NCBI RefSeq assembly: GCF_013459645.1
Contig: NZ_CP054861.1
Coordinates: forward strand, 416,501-480,500
Direction of reading: 5' to 3'
Origin: Martelella sp. NC20
GTDB taxonomy: Bacteria; Pseudomonadota; Alphaproteobacteria; Rhizobiales; Rhizobiaceae
DNA length: 64,000 nt
Both the position numbers and the translations under genes were made by a program. Positions 26,438 through 35,198 of this stretch are shown piece after piece. Numbering within the stretch: the stretch's first letter is position 1; every line of letters starts with the position of its first letter. The notes beneath the pieces were generated by a model. That model was given only the letters and a program-made list of their open reading frames with translations. It was not told the DNA's origin and did not search any database.

Positions 26438-27217
26438 TCACCTCTTTGCAAACGTCGGGCTGCGTTTTTGCGCGAAGGCGGCGCGGCCCTCTTGCGCGTC
26501 CTCGGTGGCAAAGCAGATCGTCTGCAGGTCGCGTTCATAGGCGACCGCCTGTTCCAGCGGCATGTTGAAGGCCGCCTTGAGATTGGCCTTGGCCGTCTCC
26601 GCGGCAATCGGCGCGCGGGCGGCGATCTGACCGGCAATTTCGCGGGCGCGCTCCATCAGGGCCTCGGGCTCGGTCACCTCGCTGACCAACCCCCACGTGG
26701 CGGCCTGCTGGGCGGAAACCGGCTCTCCGGTCATCACCATCAGCGCCGCATTCGAGGGACCGATGGACTGGGCGAGGTACGCGGTCATGCCGCCGCCGCC
26801 GATCCAGCCGAGCTTGATTTCCGGCGCGCCCAGCTTCGCATTTGCCGAGGCCACCCGAATATCGCAGGACATGGCCATTTCCAGGCCTCCGCCAAAGGCA
26901 TAGCCATTGATCGCCGCAATCGAGGGTTTGCGTAAAACGCGCAGTATGTCGCAATATTCCGTACGGTTGCGAAACGCCCAGGGGGTCTCGTAGGTCTCAA
27001 GCAAGGCGATGTCGGAGCCCGCGCAGAAGGCCTTGCCGGCGCCCGTCAGGATCACCACGCGCACATCGTCGGCGTCGTTGCAGGCGGCAACGGCTTCCTC
27101 GAGCAGCCGCGCCATTTCCGGCGTCATCGCGTTCAGTTTGGCGGGCCGGTTATAGGTGATCGCGGCAACATGTTCAGACACGTGCAATGTCAGTTCCCGT
27201 GTATCGGGCTCGTTCAT
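26438..27217 (-). CDS. Enoyl-CoA hydratase/isomerase (crotonase) family protein
   Basis: A 259-residue crotonase. The oxyanion-hole segments are AFCAGSDIALL and GYAFGGGLEMAMSCD, and both catalytic glutamates of hydratases are kept (Glu in GGGLEMAMS and in GAPEIKLGWIGG). It should hydrate an enoyl-CoA or isomerise or cleave a related CoA ester. ATG 27217 gives MNEPDTRELTLHV and follows a GGAGG site; the open frame runs on to 27337 without support. It lies downstream of a CoA-transferase and upstream of the decayed permease in one operon. Confidence 0.9.
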   Translation of the reverse strand: MNEPDTRELTLHVSEHVAAITYNRPAKLNAMTPEMARLLEEAVAACNDADDVRVVILTGAGKAFCAGSDIALLETYETPWAFRNRTEYCDILRVLRKPSIAAINGYAFGGGLEMAMSCDIRVASANAKLGAPEIKLGWIGGGGMTAYLAQSIGPSNAALMVMTGEPVSAQQAATWGLVSEVTEPEALMERAREIAGQIAARAPIAAETAKANLKAAFNMPLEQAVAYERDLQTICFATEDAQEGRAAFAQKRSPTFAKR

Positions 27218-27281
27218 ATCCTGGCCTCCTCCAGTGATTTTTCCCGTGACCGGGCGGATAGCTCCGCCGGGCCGCGCAATT

Positions 27282-28475
27282 TCATTCCTCCATTCCCTTG
27301 ATGGCGCCGGCCTTCTCCATCTCGGCGATCTCGGCATCGGAAAACCCGGCGCCAGCCAGCACCTCCCGCGTATGCTCGCCGACGCGCGGAGCGCCGTAGC
27401 GAACCTCTGACGGCGTGCGCGAAAAGCGGATCGGGAAGCCCGGCGTCTTCACCCGGCCTTCCGTCGGGTGGTCATATTCCACGAATGTGCCGTTATGGGC
27501 GATCTGCGGATCGGCCAACAGATCGGCATAGCTATAGACCGGCCCGGCCCAGATGCCGTGCGCGGAGAGGCGTTCCAGCGCCTCAACGGTGGAGAATTTG
27601 CCAATCGCCTCGCGGGTGAGCGCGAAGACGCCGTCGCGATCCTCCCAGCCTGCCGTCATCTCGTCGAGTTCGGCAAAGCGGGGCTCGTCGAGCGCCCTGG
27701 CCATGGCGTCGAACTGCGGCATGGCGAGCGCGATATAGCCGTCCGTGGTGGCAAAGGTGCCATAGGGCGAGCGGATATAGACATGGGCATGCGGCTCGAC
27801 GCTGCGCGTCTGCGGTTTGTGGCCGACGGTGAACACCGACAATTCCTGCATCTGGATGGTGGTGATCGCGTCGAGCATGTTGACCTCGACCTTCTGACCC
27901 TCCCCGGTTCGCTCACGATGAAGCAGGGCGGCCAGCGCGCCCTCGAAGGCGGTGTAGGCGGTCACCGCGTCGACGATATACTGCCCCGAGGCCTGCGGCG
28001 GCTCGCCGGCGCGCCCGGTCGACATCATAGCGCCGGACATGGCCTGCAGCAGCAGGTCCTGACCCGGCCGCCTGGCATAGGGACCGTCCTCGCCGAAGCC
28101 GGTCATCGACACATAGACGAGGCCGGGATTGATCGCCGACAGCGTTTCGTAGTCCACGCCCAGCCGCCCGGCCACGCCCGCACGGTAGTTCTGGATGAAC
28201 ACGTCCGCCGTCTTCGCCAGCCTCTGGATGATCGCGCGCCCGTCATCGGATTTCAGATCGACCGCCAGAGACCGCTTGTTGCGGTTGAGCGACAGGAAGC
28301 TGACATTGACCTCGTTTCCGGTCGCCCCGCCGGCCGGGGCATGGCGCTGCCATTCGCCGGTAACGGGCTCGATCTTGATCACGTCGGCGCCGAGATCGCC
28401 GAGACGCTGCGCCGCGAACGGGCCCGCCATGGCGATCGAGCAGTCCAGCACCGTATATCCGCTCAGAATTCCCAT
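27282..28475 (-). CDS. CaiB/BaiF family CoA-transferase (second copy)
   Basis: A 397-residue class III CoA-transferase, clearly a different subfamily member from the one at 21858. MGILSGYTVLDCSIAMAGPFAAQRL opens the first domain and the catalytic Asp is in QYIVDAVTAYTAFEGAL. A GTG at 28484 overlaps the SDR stop codon (GTGA); ATG 28475 has GGAG 8 bases upstream and is preferred. Two CoA-transferases in facing operons suggest either two CoA-activation steps or two substrates of one pathway. Confidence 0.9.
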   Translation of the reverse strand: MGILSGYTVLDCSIAMAGPFAAQRLGDLGADVIKIEPVTGEWQRHAPAGGATGNEVNVSFLSLNRNKRSLAVDLKSDDGRAIIQRLAKTADVFIQNYRAGVAGRLGVDYETLSAINPGLVYVSMTGFGEDGPYARRPGQDLLLQAMSGAMMSTGRAGEPPQASGQYIVDAVTAYTAFEGALAALLHRERTGEGQKVEVNMLDAITTIQMQELSVFTVGHKPQTRSVEPHAHVYIRSPYGTFATTDGYIALAMPQFDAMARALDEPRFAELDEMTAGWEDRDGVFALTREAIGKFSTVEALERLSAHGIWAGPVYSYADLLADPQIAHNGTFVEYDHPTEGRVKTPGFPIRFSRTPSEVRYGAPRVGEHTREVLAGAGFSDAEIAEMEKAGAIKGMEE

Positions 28476-28480
28476 ATCAC

Positions 28481-29242
28481 TCACTCCATGACCCAGCCGC
28501 CATTGACGGCCAGAGATTGTCCGGTGATGAACCCCGCCTGTTCCGACGCCAGAAACATGACAGCGGCGGCGATATCCATCGGGTTGCCGCGCCGCTTGAC
28601 GGCCTGGCGGTCGAGCACCATGGCGTTGTAGCCTTCCGGATCGGGGTGGATCTTCTCCGCATCAGTCGGAAACGCGCCCGGCGAGATCGCGTTGACAGTC
28701 ACGCCCCATTTGCCGAATTCCCGCGCCCAGGCCCGCGTCAGGCCCAGAAGAGCGCCCTTCGACTGGACGTAGGGAACGAGATTTTCCCATTGTCCGGAAA
28801 GGGTGATCGAGGTGACGTTCAGGATGCGGCCCCAATTCTGCGCCCGCATGCCCGGCAGGGCCGCGCGCGTGCAGAGATGCGCCGCCTCGACATTCACACC
28901 GTGAACCGCCGCCAGCTCGGCGTCGCTGTAATCCTCAAATGGCTTCGATGGATAGACTGCGGCATTGTTGATCACGACATCGATCGGCCGGTCGGCGGTG
29001 AGCCTCGCCAGAAGCCCGGCAAGGGCCGGCTTGTCCAGAAGGTCGATCTGGTGGGTATGAAGCCGGTCGCCGGCGCCTGCCGGCGTGTCGCGTTCAAGCG
29101 CCGCGATCTTCTCGGCGTCGAAATCGAGCACATGCACCTCGGCGCCGGCGACAAGAAGCGCGCGGGTCGTCTCCGCGCCGAGCCCGCCTGCCCCGCCGGT
29201 GTAAAGCACCCTGCGTTGGCTCATATCGAAACTGACGCTCAT
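28481..29242 (-). CDS. SDR family oxidoreductase
   Basis: A 253-residue classical short-chain dehydrogenase: nucleotide-binding YTGGAGGLGAETTRA, NNAAV, catalytic Ser in NVTSITLSG and YVQSK, ending in LAVNGGW. It oxidises or reduces a secondary alcohol with NAD(P), probably on a sugar acid or its CoA ester. Its ATG overlaps the stop of the epimerase-like gene by 4 bases. Exact substrate unknown. Confidence 0.9.
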   Translation of the reverse strand: MSVSFDMSQRRVLYTGGAGGLGAETTRALLVAGAEVHVLDFDAEKIAALERDTPAGAGDRLHTHQIDLLDKPALAGLLARLTADRPIDVVINNAAVYPSKPFEDYSDAELAAVHGVNVEAAHLCTRAALPGMRAQNWGRILNVTSITLSGQWENLVPYVQSKGALLGLTRAWAREFGKWGVTVNAISPGAFPTDAEKIHPDPEGYNAMVLDRQAVKRRGNPMDIAAAVMFLASEQAGFITGQSLAVNGGWVME

Positions 29243-30420
29243 GCTCCGCGCCCCTCGATCGGTTGGAAATTGCCGCTAGCGGCGGGATAGTCGGCCTCCG
29301 GCTGGATCGCGATCGCGCGGATCTCGGCCTCCGCCGCCGCAATCGTTTGCGTATCGGGCAGGATCGAGAACACCGTGTCATAGCGGCGCTCATCGCCATG
29401 CTCGAGCCAGATCATCTCGCCGCGCTCGCGCGCGGCATTGTTGCCGAGAACATGATGGGTCGAGGGCTCGATCCCCAGCGCATACTGGCCCGCCTGCAGG
29501 TTCTGCCATTCATACTGGCAGGGGAACTGGTTCTTTTGCGTCGTCACCATGAAGCCGAGGCCGAGCCGGTCGTTGACGAGCGCAACCGGGACGGCGCCGG
29601 TCTTGTCAGCGGCCATTTCGTGCTGCCAGACCTGTTCGTGGAAATTCATCCGCGGGCCGGGGAGCGTGCGGTAGCCGACGCCCTGTTTCCGATAGCTGTC
29701 CGCATGGGCGGCCCAGACCACGTCGCGGATCGGCGCGAGATAGCGCGCGCCCTCCTCCAGCACCGGATGGCCGACATTGATGTGGTAGCAATACATGTGC
29801 GGCGTACGGTAGAAGCCGGCATTGACCACCCGGTCGCTGAGCCGGATGTCGTTGGCGCCGGCCTCGACCTCGATCCGGCGATGCAGTTCGAGATGCTCGC
29901 CGAACACCGCCGCCTGCGTCACAACGCCTTCGGCCCAGAGGATCAGCCTGTCGCCGTCCCAGCGCTCGCCATATCCGGTCAGCCGCGCCGGTATCGTGCC
30001 CACACGGCCATGCAGCGAATGGGAGGCCTTTTCGCGCGGGCCGTAAACATAGGAGCTGGTCTCGGCGTCATTCATGAACAGGATGTGATCGAGGCCGCAT
30101 GTGACCATCAGGCCCGAGAAACTGCGCATGAAACCGAGACCGCCCTCGCCCTCATAGTCGTGCAGGGCCGGATGGCGGAAGCCGGTCGGGCTGTGCCAGC
30201 CGATGGCCTGGCCGCGATACTCACAATCGGCGATATCCATGGCGCGATCGACCAACACCGTGAACCGCAGCCCCGTGCCGGAACGGAATTCCAGCATGCG
30301 GATGCCGCGTTCGACCCCGTCGTCAAGCTGCATCAGCCGCACGCCCGCCGCATGGCTCAGATTTCCGCTCAACGCAGCCAGATCGGCGCGCGACAAGGAC
30401 TTTCCATAAAGCTGGACCAT
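29239..30420 (-). CDS. DUF4432-type aldose-1-epimerase-like protein
   Basis: A 393-residue protein of the galactose-mutarotase-like beta-sandwich fold, DUF4432 type. Recognisable stretches are FTVLVDRAMDIADCEYRG, GWHSPTGFRHPALHDYEGEGG, HGRVGTIPARL and YCYHINVGHPVLEEGARY, with conserved His and Asp residues at sugar-binding positions of that fold. The family is found with sugar catabolic genes and presumed to interconvert or bind sugar anomers. ATG 30420 follows a GGGGAGGAGG run; the track upstream lacks similarity. It is the first gene of the minus-strand operon ending in the decayed permease. Confidence 0.83.
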   Translation of the reverse strand: MVQLYGKSLSRADLAALSGNLSHAAGVRLMQLDDGVERGIRMLEFRSGTGLRFTVLVDRAMDIADCEYRGQAIGWHSPTGFRHPALHDYEGEGGLGFMRSFSGLMVTCGLDHILFMNDAETSSYVYGPREKASHSLHGRVGTIPARLTGYGERWDGDRLILWAEGVVTQAAVFGEHLELHRRIEVEAGANDIRLSDRVVNAGFYRTPHMYCYHINVGHPVLEEGARYLAPIRDVVWAAHADSYRKQGVGYRTLPGPRMNFHEQVWQHEMAADKTGAVPVALVNDRLGLGFMVTTQKNQFPCQYEWQNLQAGQYALGIEPSTHHVLGNNAARERGEMIWLEHGDERRYDTVFSILPDTQTIAAAEAEIRAIAIQPEADYPAASGNFQPIEGRGA

Positions 30421-30523
30421 CCTCCTCCCCTTCTTCTTCAAACTCCCCACGGCGTCGTGGCCGTGATGCCTCGCGAAGGAAATTAGGTCGTCTCGCTCCC
30501 GTTACAAATCAACATTAGTCATC

Positions 30524-30538
30524 AAAATCCATCATTTT
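30524..30538. promoter_or_regulatory. Candidate operator upstream of the DUF4432 operon
   Basis: AAAATCCATCATTTT has perfect 5-base arms (AAAAT/ATTTT) and lies about 104 bases before the ATG at 30420, in an AT-rich island (30500-30545). Its reverse complement resembles the element at 24739-24755 before the LacI gene (AAAATGAT followed by a TTTT run). This is probably the promoter region of the operon. Confidence 0.42.
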
Positions 30539-30706
30539 GCATCAGACCGTCGCCGCCACCGCTCTGTGCAAGAAAGCGGGCAGCATGCCTTGATGGATGC
30601 AAATGACTCGGCCGACCTCACGCTGGGCAAGGGACAATTTCATCACCATGCCGGGTCAACCTGCCGAAACCCAGGTTGTTGAAGCACGCCCTCTCCCCTG
30701 TTCGGC

Positions 30707-30858
30707 GTCATCCTCGGCCTTGTGCCGAGGATCCAAGCACCTCGCACTGCGACAGGCGTCTGCGGTTGTCGTGAAGTCCTTGCAATACCGCGCGAAAAGT
30801 CCGCCAACTCTTCTCGCGGCAAACGTGATTGGATGCTCGGGTCAAGCCCGAGCATGAC
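30707..30858. repeat. REP-like palindrome pair (possible REPIN/MITE), 152 bases
   Basis: The left end is a stem-loop: CCTCGGC / GCCGAGG inside GTCATCCTCGGCCTTGTGCC (30707-30726). The right end is a second stem-loop: GCTCGGG / CCCGAGC (around 30833-30854) ending in CATGAC at 30858. The outer ends GTCATcCTCGG and GTCATgCTCGG are inverted copies of one another, so the whole is flanked by near-identical terminal inverted repeats. Such paired palindromes are dispersed non-autonomous repeats in many alphaproteobacteria. It lies in the 565-base non-coding stretch 30421-30985; outside the promoter at its right side and a small hairpin (30967-30982) I see no gene there. Confidence 0.7.
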
Positions 30859-30966
30859 GCAAATGGAGGGGAGAGCGGCTGCCGAGGGGCCCGACCTTCA
30901 TCGGAGCACGGGGGAGAGGAGGAAGTGCCGTGGTTACCCAGGGTCACCGGCACGCCGCGTTCTTTG

Positions 30967-30982
30967 CCGCGCCAAAGCGCGG
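30967..30982 (-). terminator. Hairpin after the sugar ATPase gene
   Basis: CCGCGC / GCGCGG with a 4-base loop, 3 bases beyond the stop codon of the minus-strand ATPase gene. It lacks a U-run, so it may only protect the 3' end. Confidence 0.4.
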
Positions 30983-30985
30983 ATA

Positions 30986-32053
30986 TCAGGCTGCTCGAAT
31001 CCTGACGCCGCTGTTGTCGAACAGCCGGACATGGGCGGGGTCGAAGCGCAGCGTGATCTTGTCGCCGTGGCGCGGCGTCTCATGGTTCCGGCGCTCGGCG
31101 ATGATGGCCTCGCCGTTGCCAACCGTGCCGTAGACATAGGTCGTGACGCCAAGCTCCTCCGACACGTCGACGGTGAGCGACAGTTCAATGCCCGACGCGG
31201 CGTCGAGATGCTCCGGACGAATGCCGAAGGTGACCTCCTCGCCGGCGACCATGGGGCGTTGCAGGCTCGGCAACCGGACATCGACGCCGGCAACCCGCAA
31301 CGAGCCGTCACCATTTGCAACCGCCTTGAGAAAATTCATGCGCGGCGACCCGATGAAACCCGCGACAAACAGGTTGTCCGGATCATGATAGAGCGACACC
31401 GGAGCGCCGATCTGCTCGACCCGGCCGCCGCGCAGCACCACGATCCGGTCGGCGAGCGTCATCGCCTCGGTCTGGTCGTGGGTCACATAGACCATCGTAT
31501 TGCCAAGGGCTGCATGCAGCTTGGCGATCTCGACGCGGGTCTGCACCCGAAGCTCGGCGTCGAGGTTCGACAGCGGCTCGTCGAACAGAAACACTTCCGG
31601 ATTGCGCACGATCGCCCGGCCGATCGCCACGCGCTGGCGCTGGCCGCCGGATAGCTGCGAAGGCTTGCGGTCGAGATACGGCGTCAGTTGCAGGATATCG
31701 GCGGCGTGTTTGACCTTTTTCTCGATCTCGGGCTTGGGGTGACGGGTCATCCTGAGGCCGAAGCTCATATTGTCGAACACGCTCATATGCGGATAGAGCG
31801 CATAGGACTGGAACACCATCGCCACGCCGCGATCGGCCGGCTCGATGTCGTTCATGCGTTTGCCGCCGATCGTCAGCTCGCCGCCGGTGATGTCCTCAAG
31901 TCCGGCGATCATGCGCAACAGCGTGGACTTGCCGCAGCCGGAGGGGCCGACGAAGACCACCAGTTCGCCCTTTTCCACATCCAGCGAGACGCCGTGGATC
32001 ACGTCGACCGTGCCGTAGGACTTGCGAATATCGCGAAGAGCAAGCTGAGCCAT
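30986..32053 (-). CDS. ugpC: Sugar ABC transporter ATP-binding protein (UgpC type), second system
   Basis: A 355-residue ATPase: Walker [24 protein letters not shown], signature [16 protein letters not shown], Walker [15 protein letters not shown] and switch VTHDQTEA, followed by a C-terminal regulatory domain (about 235-350). It energises the CUT1 importer encoded by the three genes upstream. It is the last gene of the operon that appears to begin with the enolase-superfamily gene at 36359. Confidence 0.93.
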   Translation of the reverse strand: MAQLALRDIRKSYGTVDVIHGVSLDVEKGELVVFVGPSGCGKSTLLRMIAGLEDITGGELTIGGKRMNDIEPADRGVAMVFQSYALYPHMSVFDNMSFGLRMTRHPKPEIEKKVKHAADILQLTPYLDRKPSQLSGGQRQRVAIGRAIVRNPEVFLFDEPLSNLDAELRVQTRVEIAKLHAALGNTMVYVTHDQTEAMTLADRIVVLRGGRVEQIGAPVSLYHDPDNLFVAGFIGSPRMNFLKAVANGDGSLRVAGVDVRLPSLQRPMVAGEEVTFGIRPEHLDAASGIELSLTVDVSEELGVTTYVYGTVGNGEAIIAERRNHETPRHGDKITLRFDPAHVRLFDNSGVRIRAA

Positions 32054-32057
32054 TGAT

Positions 32058-32891
32058 TTAGCCTTTCACCGCGCCGACGGCGATGCCGCTGACAATCTGG
32101 CGCTGGAAAACGATGTAGAGGATGACGATCGGTGCTGCGGCCACCACAATGCCGGCCGACAGAAGCGGCACATTGGTGGTGTATTCGCCGCGAAGTGCTG
32201 CAATGCCGACCATCAGCGTGCGCTTGTCCTGCAGAACGAGCAGCGAGATCAGCACGTCGTTCCAGCAGTAAAGCGTGTTGAGGATGCCGAGCGTGATCAG
32301 CGCCGGCTTGCCCATCGGCACCATCACATGCCACCAGATCTGGATCAGCTTCGCCCCGTCGATGCGGGCGGCCTCCACCAGTTCGCGCGGCAGGCCGGCA
32401 TAGAACGAGGTCATCAGATAGACCGAGAACGGCAGGAAGAACGCGGTGTATGAAATGATCAGCCCGATCCGCGTGTTCAGCAGGTTGAGGCCGATGATCG
32501 TCTGGTAGAACGGCACCAGCACCACCTGCACCGGGATCATCAGCGAGGCGAGGATGACCACGAAGATCAGCTTGCGCAGCGGAAAGCGCAACACCGCGAA
32601 GGCAAAGCCCGCAAGCGAGGAGATCACCAGAAGGACAAGCACCGCGCCGAGCGTGACGACGACGGAATTGAAGAAATAGGCCGACAGTCCCGAACGGCTC
32701 CAGACATTGACAAAATTGGCGAATGTCGGCTCCGAAACCACCCCGAAGCGGTCGAGGATATAGCCCTTCTCGGTCTTCAGCGCGTTGTTGAACGCGAAGA
32801 ACATCGGATAGACGCAGCTGAGCGCCAGAAGCGCCATGGGCACGGAAAATACCCAGAGCAGCCGTTTCTGCTTGTTGCCGGCCTGAGCCAT
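32058..32891 (-). CDS. Carbohydrate ABC transporter permease (MalG type), second system
   Basis: A 277-residue permease with six predicted helices and the EAA loop [24 protein letters not shown] 32891 gives [20 protein letters not shown] and follows AAAGGGC; a longer frame up to 33296 only overlaps the upstream gene. It pairs with the MalF-type permease 17 bases upstream. The sugar transported is unknown, but the operon's enzyme content suggests an acidic or deoxy sugar. Confidence 0.93.
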   Translation of the reverse strand: MAQAGNKQKRLLWVFSVPMALLALSCVYPMFFAFNNALKTEKGYILDRFGVVSEPTFANFVNVWSRSGLSAYFFNSVVVTLGAVLVLLVISSLAGFAFAVLRFPLRKLIFVVILASLMIPVQVVLVPFYQTIIGLNLLNTRIGLIISYTAFFLPFSVYLMTSFYAGLPRELVEAARIDGAKLIQIWWHVMVPMGKPALITLGILNTLYCWNDVLISLLVLQDKRTLMVGIAALRGEYTTNVPLLSAGIVVAAAPIVILYIVFQRQIVSGIAVGAVKG

Positions 32892-32908
32892 GCTGATTTG
32901 CCCTTTCT

Positions 32909-33808
32909 TCAGACGTTGGCGTTGCGGTTCATGATGCGGATCTGGAGGTAGGCGATCCCGCCCATCAGCGCGAACAGCACCATGGAAAGCGATGCGGCAT
33001 AGCCCGGACGGTTCATCTGCCCCTGTTCGAGCCAGATCAGGAATTCCGGCAGCGTCGTGGCCGTCCCCGGCCCGCCGGCCGTAAGCACATAGATCAGGCC
33101 GAACATGTTGGTCAGCACCCCGATCGTGGTGACGACCGCGACGAATTCGATGATCGGCATCATCGCCGGAATGATCACGTAAACCCAGGTCTGCCAGAGC
33201 TTGGCGCCGTCGAGCCTTGCCGCCTCCAGCATTTCCGAGGACAGCGTCGACAGGCCGGCCAGGAAGATCAGCAGGCTCATGCCGAAGGTCGCCCATAGCT
33301 GGACGGTGAAGAGAGACAGAAGCGCGGTCGAGCCGCTGCCAAGCCAGTCGACCCCTTCGATGCCGAAGATGTCGAGGAAAGCATTGAGCCCGCCGTCATA
33401 GCGCAGCACGATGTTGAAGATCGAACCGACGATCACGCTCGAGAGCACGGCGGGGAAGAAATAGACGGACCGGTAGAGCTTGCCGCCGGGCACCCCGACA
33501 TGGATCAGCGTCGCCAGCAGCATCGGCAGCATGATCCAGACCGGCAGGGACAGGATCAGTATGCCGGTGTTGCGGGCCGCGGCGTGGACATTGGGATCGG
33601 CAGCCATTTCGCGGTAGTTCTGAAGGCCGATGAAGGAAGCGTCGTTGAAGCCGGTGGAATCCGTCAGCGACAGGAAGAAGCCCCAGATCAGCGGCATGAT
33701 GCGGAACACGAGCACCAGGATGATCGGCGGCAGGATGCAGAAATAGGCAAAGCGCCGTTCCGCGCCGAGACGGCGGCGGTGACGTGGTGCGGTCCTGTCC
33801 TTGCCCAT
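32909..33808 (-). CDS. Carbohydrate ABC transporter permease (MalF type), second system
   Basis: A 299-residue permease. The basic N-terminus (KDRTAPRHRRRLGAERR) precedes helix one (FAYFCILPPIILVLVFRIMP); the EAA loop is SSEMLEAARLDGAKLWQTW. It follows the binding-protein gene after a strong hairpin. It forms the inner-membrane channel with the 32058-32891 product. Confidence 0.93.
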   Translation of the reverse strand: MGKDRTAPRHRRRLGAERRFAYFCILPPIILVLVFRIMPLIWGFFLSLTDSTGFNDASFIGLQNYREMAADPNVHAAARNTGILILSLPVWIMLPMLLATLIHVGVPGGKLYRSVYFFPAVLSSVIVGSIFNIVLRYDGGLNAFLDIFGIEGVDWLGSGSTALLSLFTVQLWATFGMSLLIFLAGLSTLSSEMLEAARLDGAKLWQTWVYVIIPAMMPIIEFVAVVTTIGVLTNMFGLIYVLTAGGPGTATTLPEFLIWLEQGQMNRPGYAASLSMVLFALMGGIAYLQIRIMNRNANV

Positions 33809-33838
33809 GGCATTGTTCCTGATTTCAGATGGTCATGG

Positions 33839-33865
33839 CCGCGGGGCCTTCGACAGGCCCCGCGG
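33839..33865 (-). terminator. Intercistronic hairpin after the second binding-protein gene
   Basis: CCGCGGGGCC (33839-33848) pairs perfectly with GGCCCCGCGG (33856-33865) around a 7-base loop. It stands between the binding-protein stop (33891) and the permease start (33808). There is no U-run; it probably stabilises the binding-protein mRNA and dampens downstream expression. Confidence 0.72.
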
Positions 33866-33890
33866 ATCGATTGGTTGTCTTGAATGGCGC

Positions 33891-35135
33891 TCAGCCGCCG
33901 TGCGCCTTCGCCTGTACGTCGTCCATGCGGCTGGCGGCGTCCTCGACCGAAGCGTCGCCATTGAGCAGAAGCTGGCTCTGGCGATGCCATTCGGCCAGTT
34001 CCTCGGCCGTGACGCTGGAATGCGCCATCGGTGCGCTTTCTTCGTTCAGGAAGCCGAGGATCCTGACGGCCGAGGGGCTCGAAAGGCTCGACGTGTCGAC
34101 CACGGTGCTGGCGGGAACGACGCCGGCGTCATTGACGAAAACGGCGACCGGGCCGGGATCGGCGAGCGTTGCCGCCAGCTTTTCCGCCAGTTCGCGAGAT
34201 TCGCTATCCTTGTTGACGCCATAGCCGATGCCGCCCGAGACCGGCATGTGCGGCCGGTCGAACACCATGTCGGGTGCCGGATGGATGAAGACGCCGAGAT
34301 TGTCGGCACCCAGAAAATCGTCGAACTGTTTCCAGTGGGCAATGTCGGAGACAAGGCCGATGACATTGGCCGCGTCGGAGCGCATGAACTGCTCGTATTC
34401 GTCCATGAACTTGGCCTGCGAATTCGCGCCCTTGTTGTACCAGCCCATCGCGCCGGTATCGACCCAGGTCTGCAGGATTTCGCTGATCTCGGGGCTCGAC
34501 CATTTGAGCGTGCCGTCGGCGAAGGCCTGCTGCTGCTCGTCGGTCAGCATGGAGGCGGCGATCGCCGACAACAGGAATTCGGCGCCGAAGCCTTCCTTGT
34601 TGCCCATCGCGAAGCACGGAACATCGCCTTTTTCCTTGATCGCCTCGCAGACCGCGACCAGCTCGTCAAAGGTCTGCGGCGGGCTTTCCGGATCGAGGCC
34701 GGCATCGGCGTAGAGTTCCTTGTTGTAATAGACGACGAAGCCCTGGATGGTGACCGGCAAGGCATAGAGCTTGCCGTCCTCGCCCTCGAATTCTTCCGTG
34801 CCGACAAGGTTCTCATTGTGCGCGGAAAGGTCGACCAGGGCGGGAATGCGCGCGCGGGTCTGCGCGCCGCCATGCAGCAGGAAAACATCCGGCCCCTTGC
34901 CGGAGGCAAGCGCTGTTCCGAGGATGGTGTAATACTGGTCATGCGGCTGCATGACGAATTTCACCGTATCGCCGGGATTGTCCGCCTCGAACTTTTCCTT
35001 CGCGGTCTGGATATAGCTCGCAGCAGCCGGATCGCCGGACTTCCAGTCCCAGACGGTCAACTCAGTGGAAAGCGCGGGCACGGCAATGGCGGTCATTGCC
35101 GCCGCCGCCATGGATAGTTTCACGATATGCATCAT
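33891..35135 (-). CDS. Sugar ABC transporter substrate-binding protein, second system
   Basis: A 414-residue family-1 solute-binding protein with Sec signal (MMHIVKLSMAAAAMTAIAVPALS, cleavage near ALS-TE). Typical landmarks are ELTVWDWKSGDPAAASY, DVFLLHGG, ALPVTIQGFVVYYNKELYADAGL and GGIGYGVNKDS. ATG 35135 or 35132 fits the GGGAGGAG site; the frame extends to 35171. It delivers its ligand to the permeases encoded downstream. It is placed 63 bases after the enolase-superfamily gene, so both are probably co-transcribed. Confidence 0.92.
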   Translation of the reverse strand: MMHIVKLSMAAAAMTAIAVPALSTELTVWDWKSGDPAAASYIQTAKEKFEADNPGDTVKFVMQPHDQYYTILGTALASGKGPDVFLLHGGAQTRARIPALVDLSAHNENLVGTEEFEGEDGKLYALPVTIQGFVVYYNKELYADAGLDPESPPQTFDELVAVCEAIKEKGDVPCFAMGNKEGFGAEFLLSAIAASMLTDEQQQAFADGTLKWSSPEISEILQTWVDTGAMGWYNKGANSQAKFMDEYEQFMRSDAANVIGLVSDIAHWKQFDDFLGADNLGVFIHPAPDMVFDRPHMPVSGGIGYGVNKDSESRELAEKLAATLADPGPVAVFVNDAGVVPASTVVDTSSLSSPSAVRILGFLNEESAPMAHSSVTAEELAEWHRQSQLLLNGDASVEDAASRMDDVQAKAHGG

Positions 35136-35198
35136 TCTCTCCTCCCTTTGTTCGTTTGTTTCCGGCGGCATCGGCCCTCCCGACGGCCGGTCGCTGGC

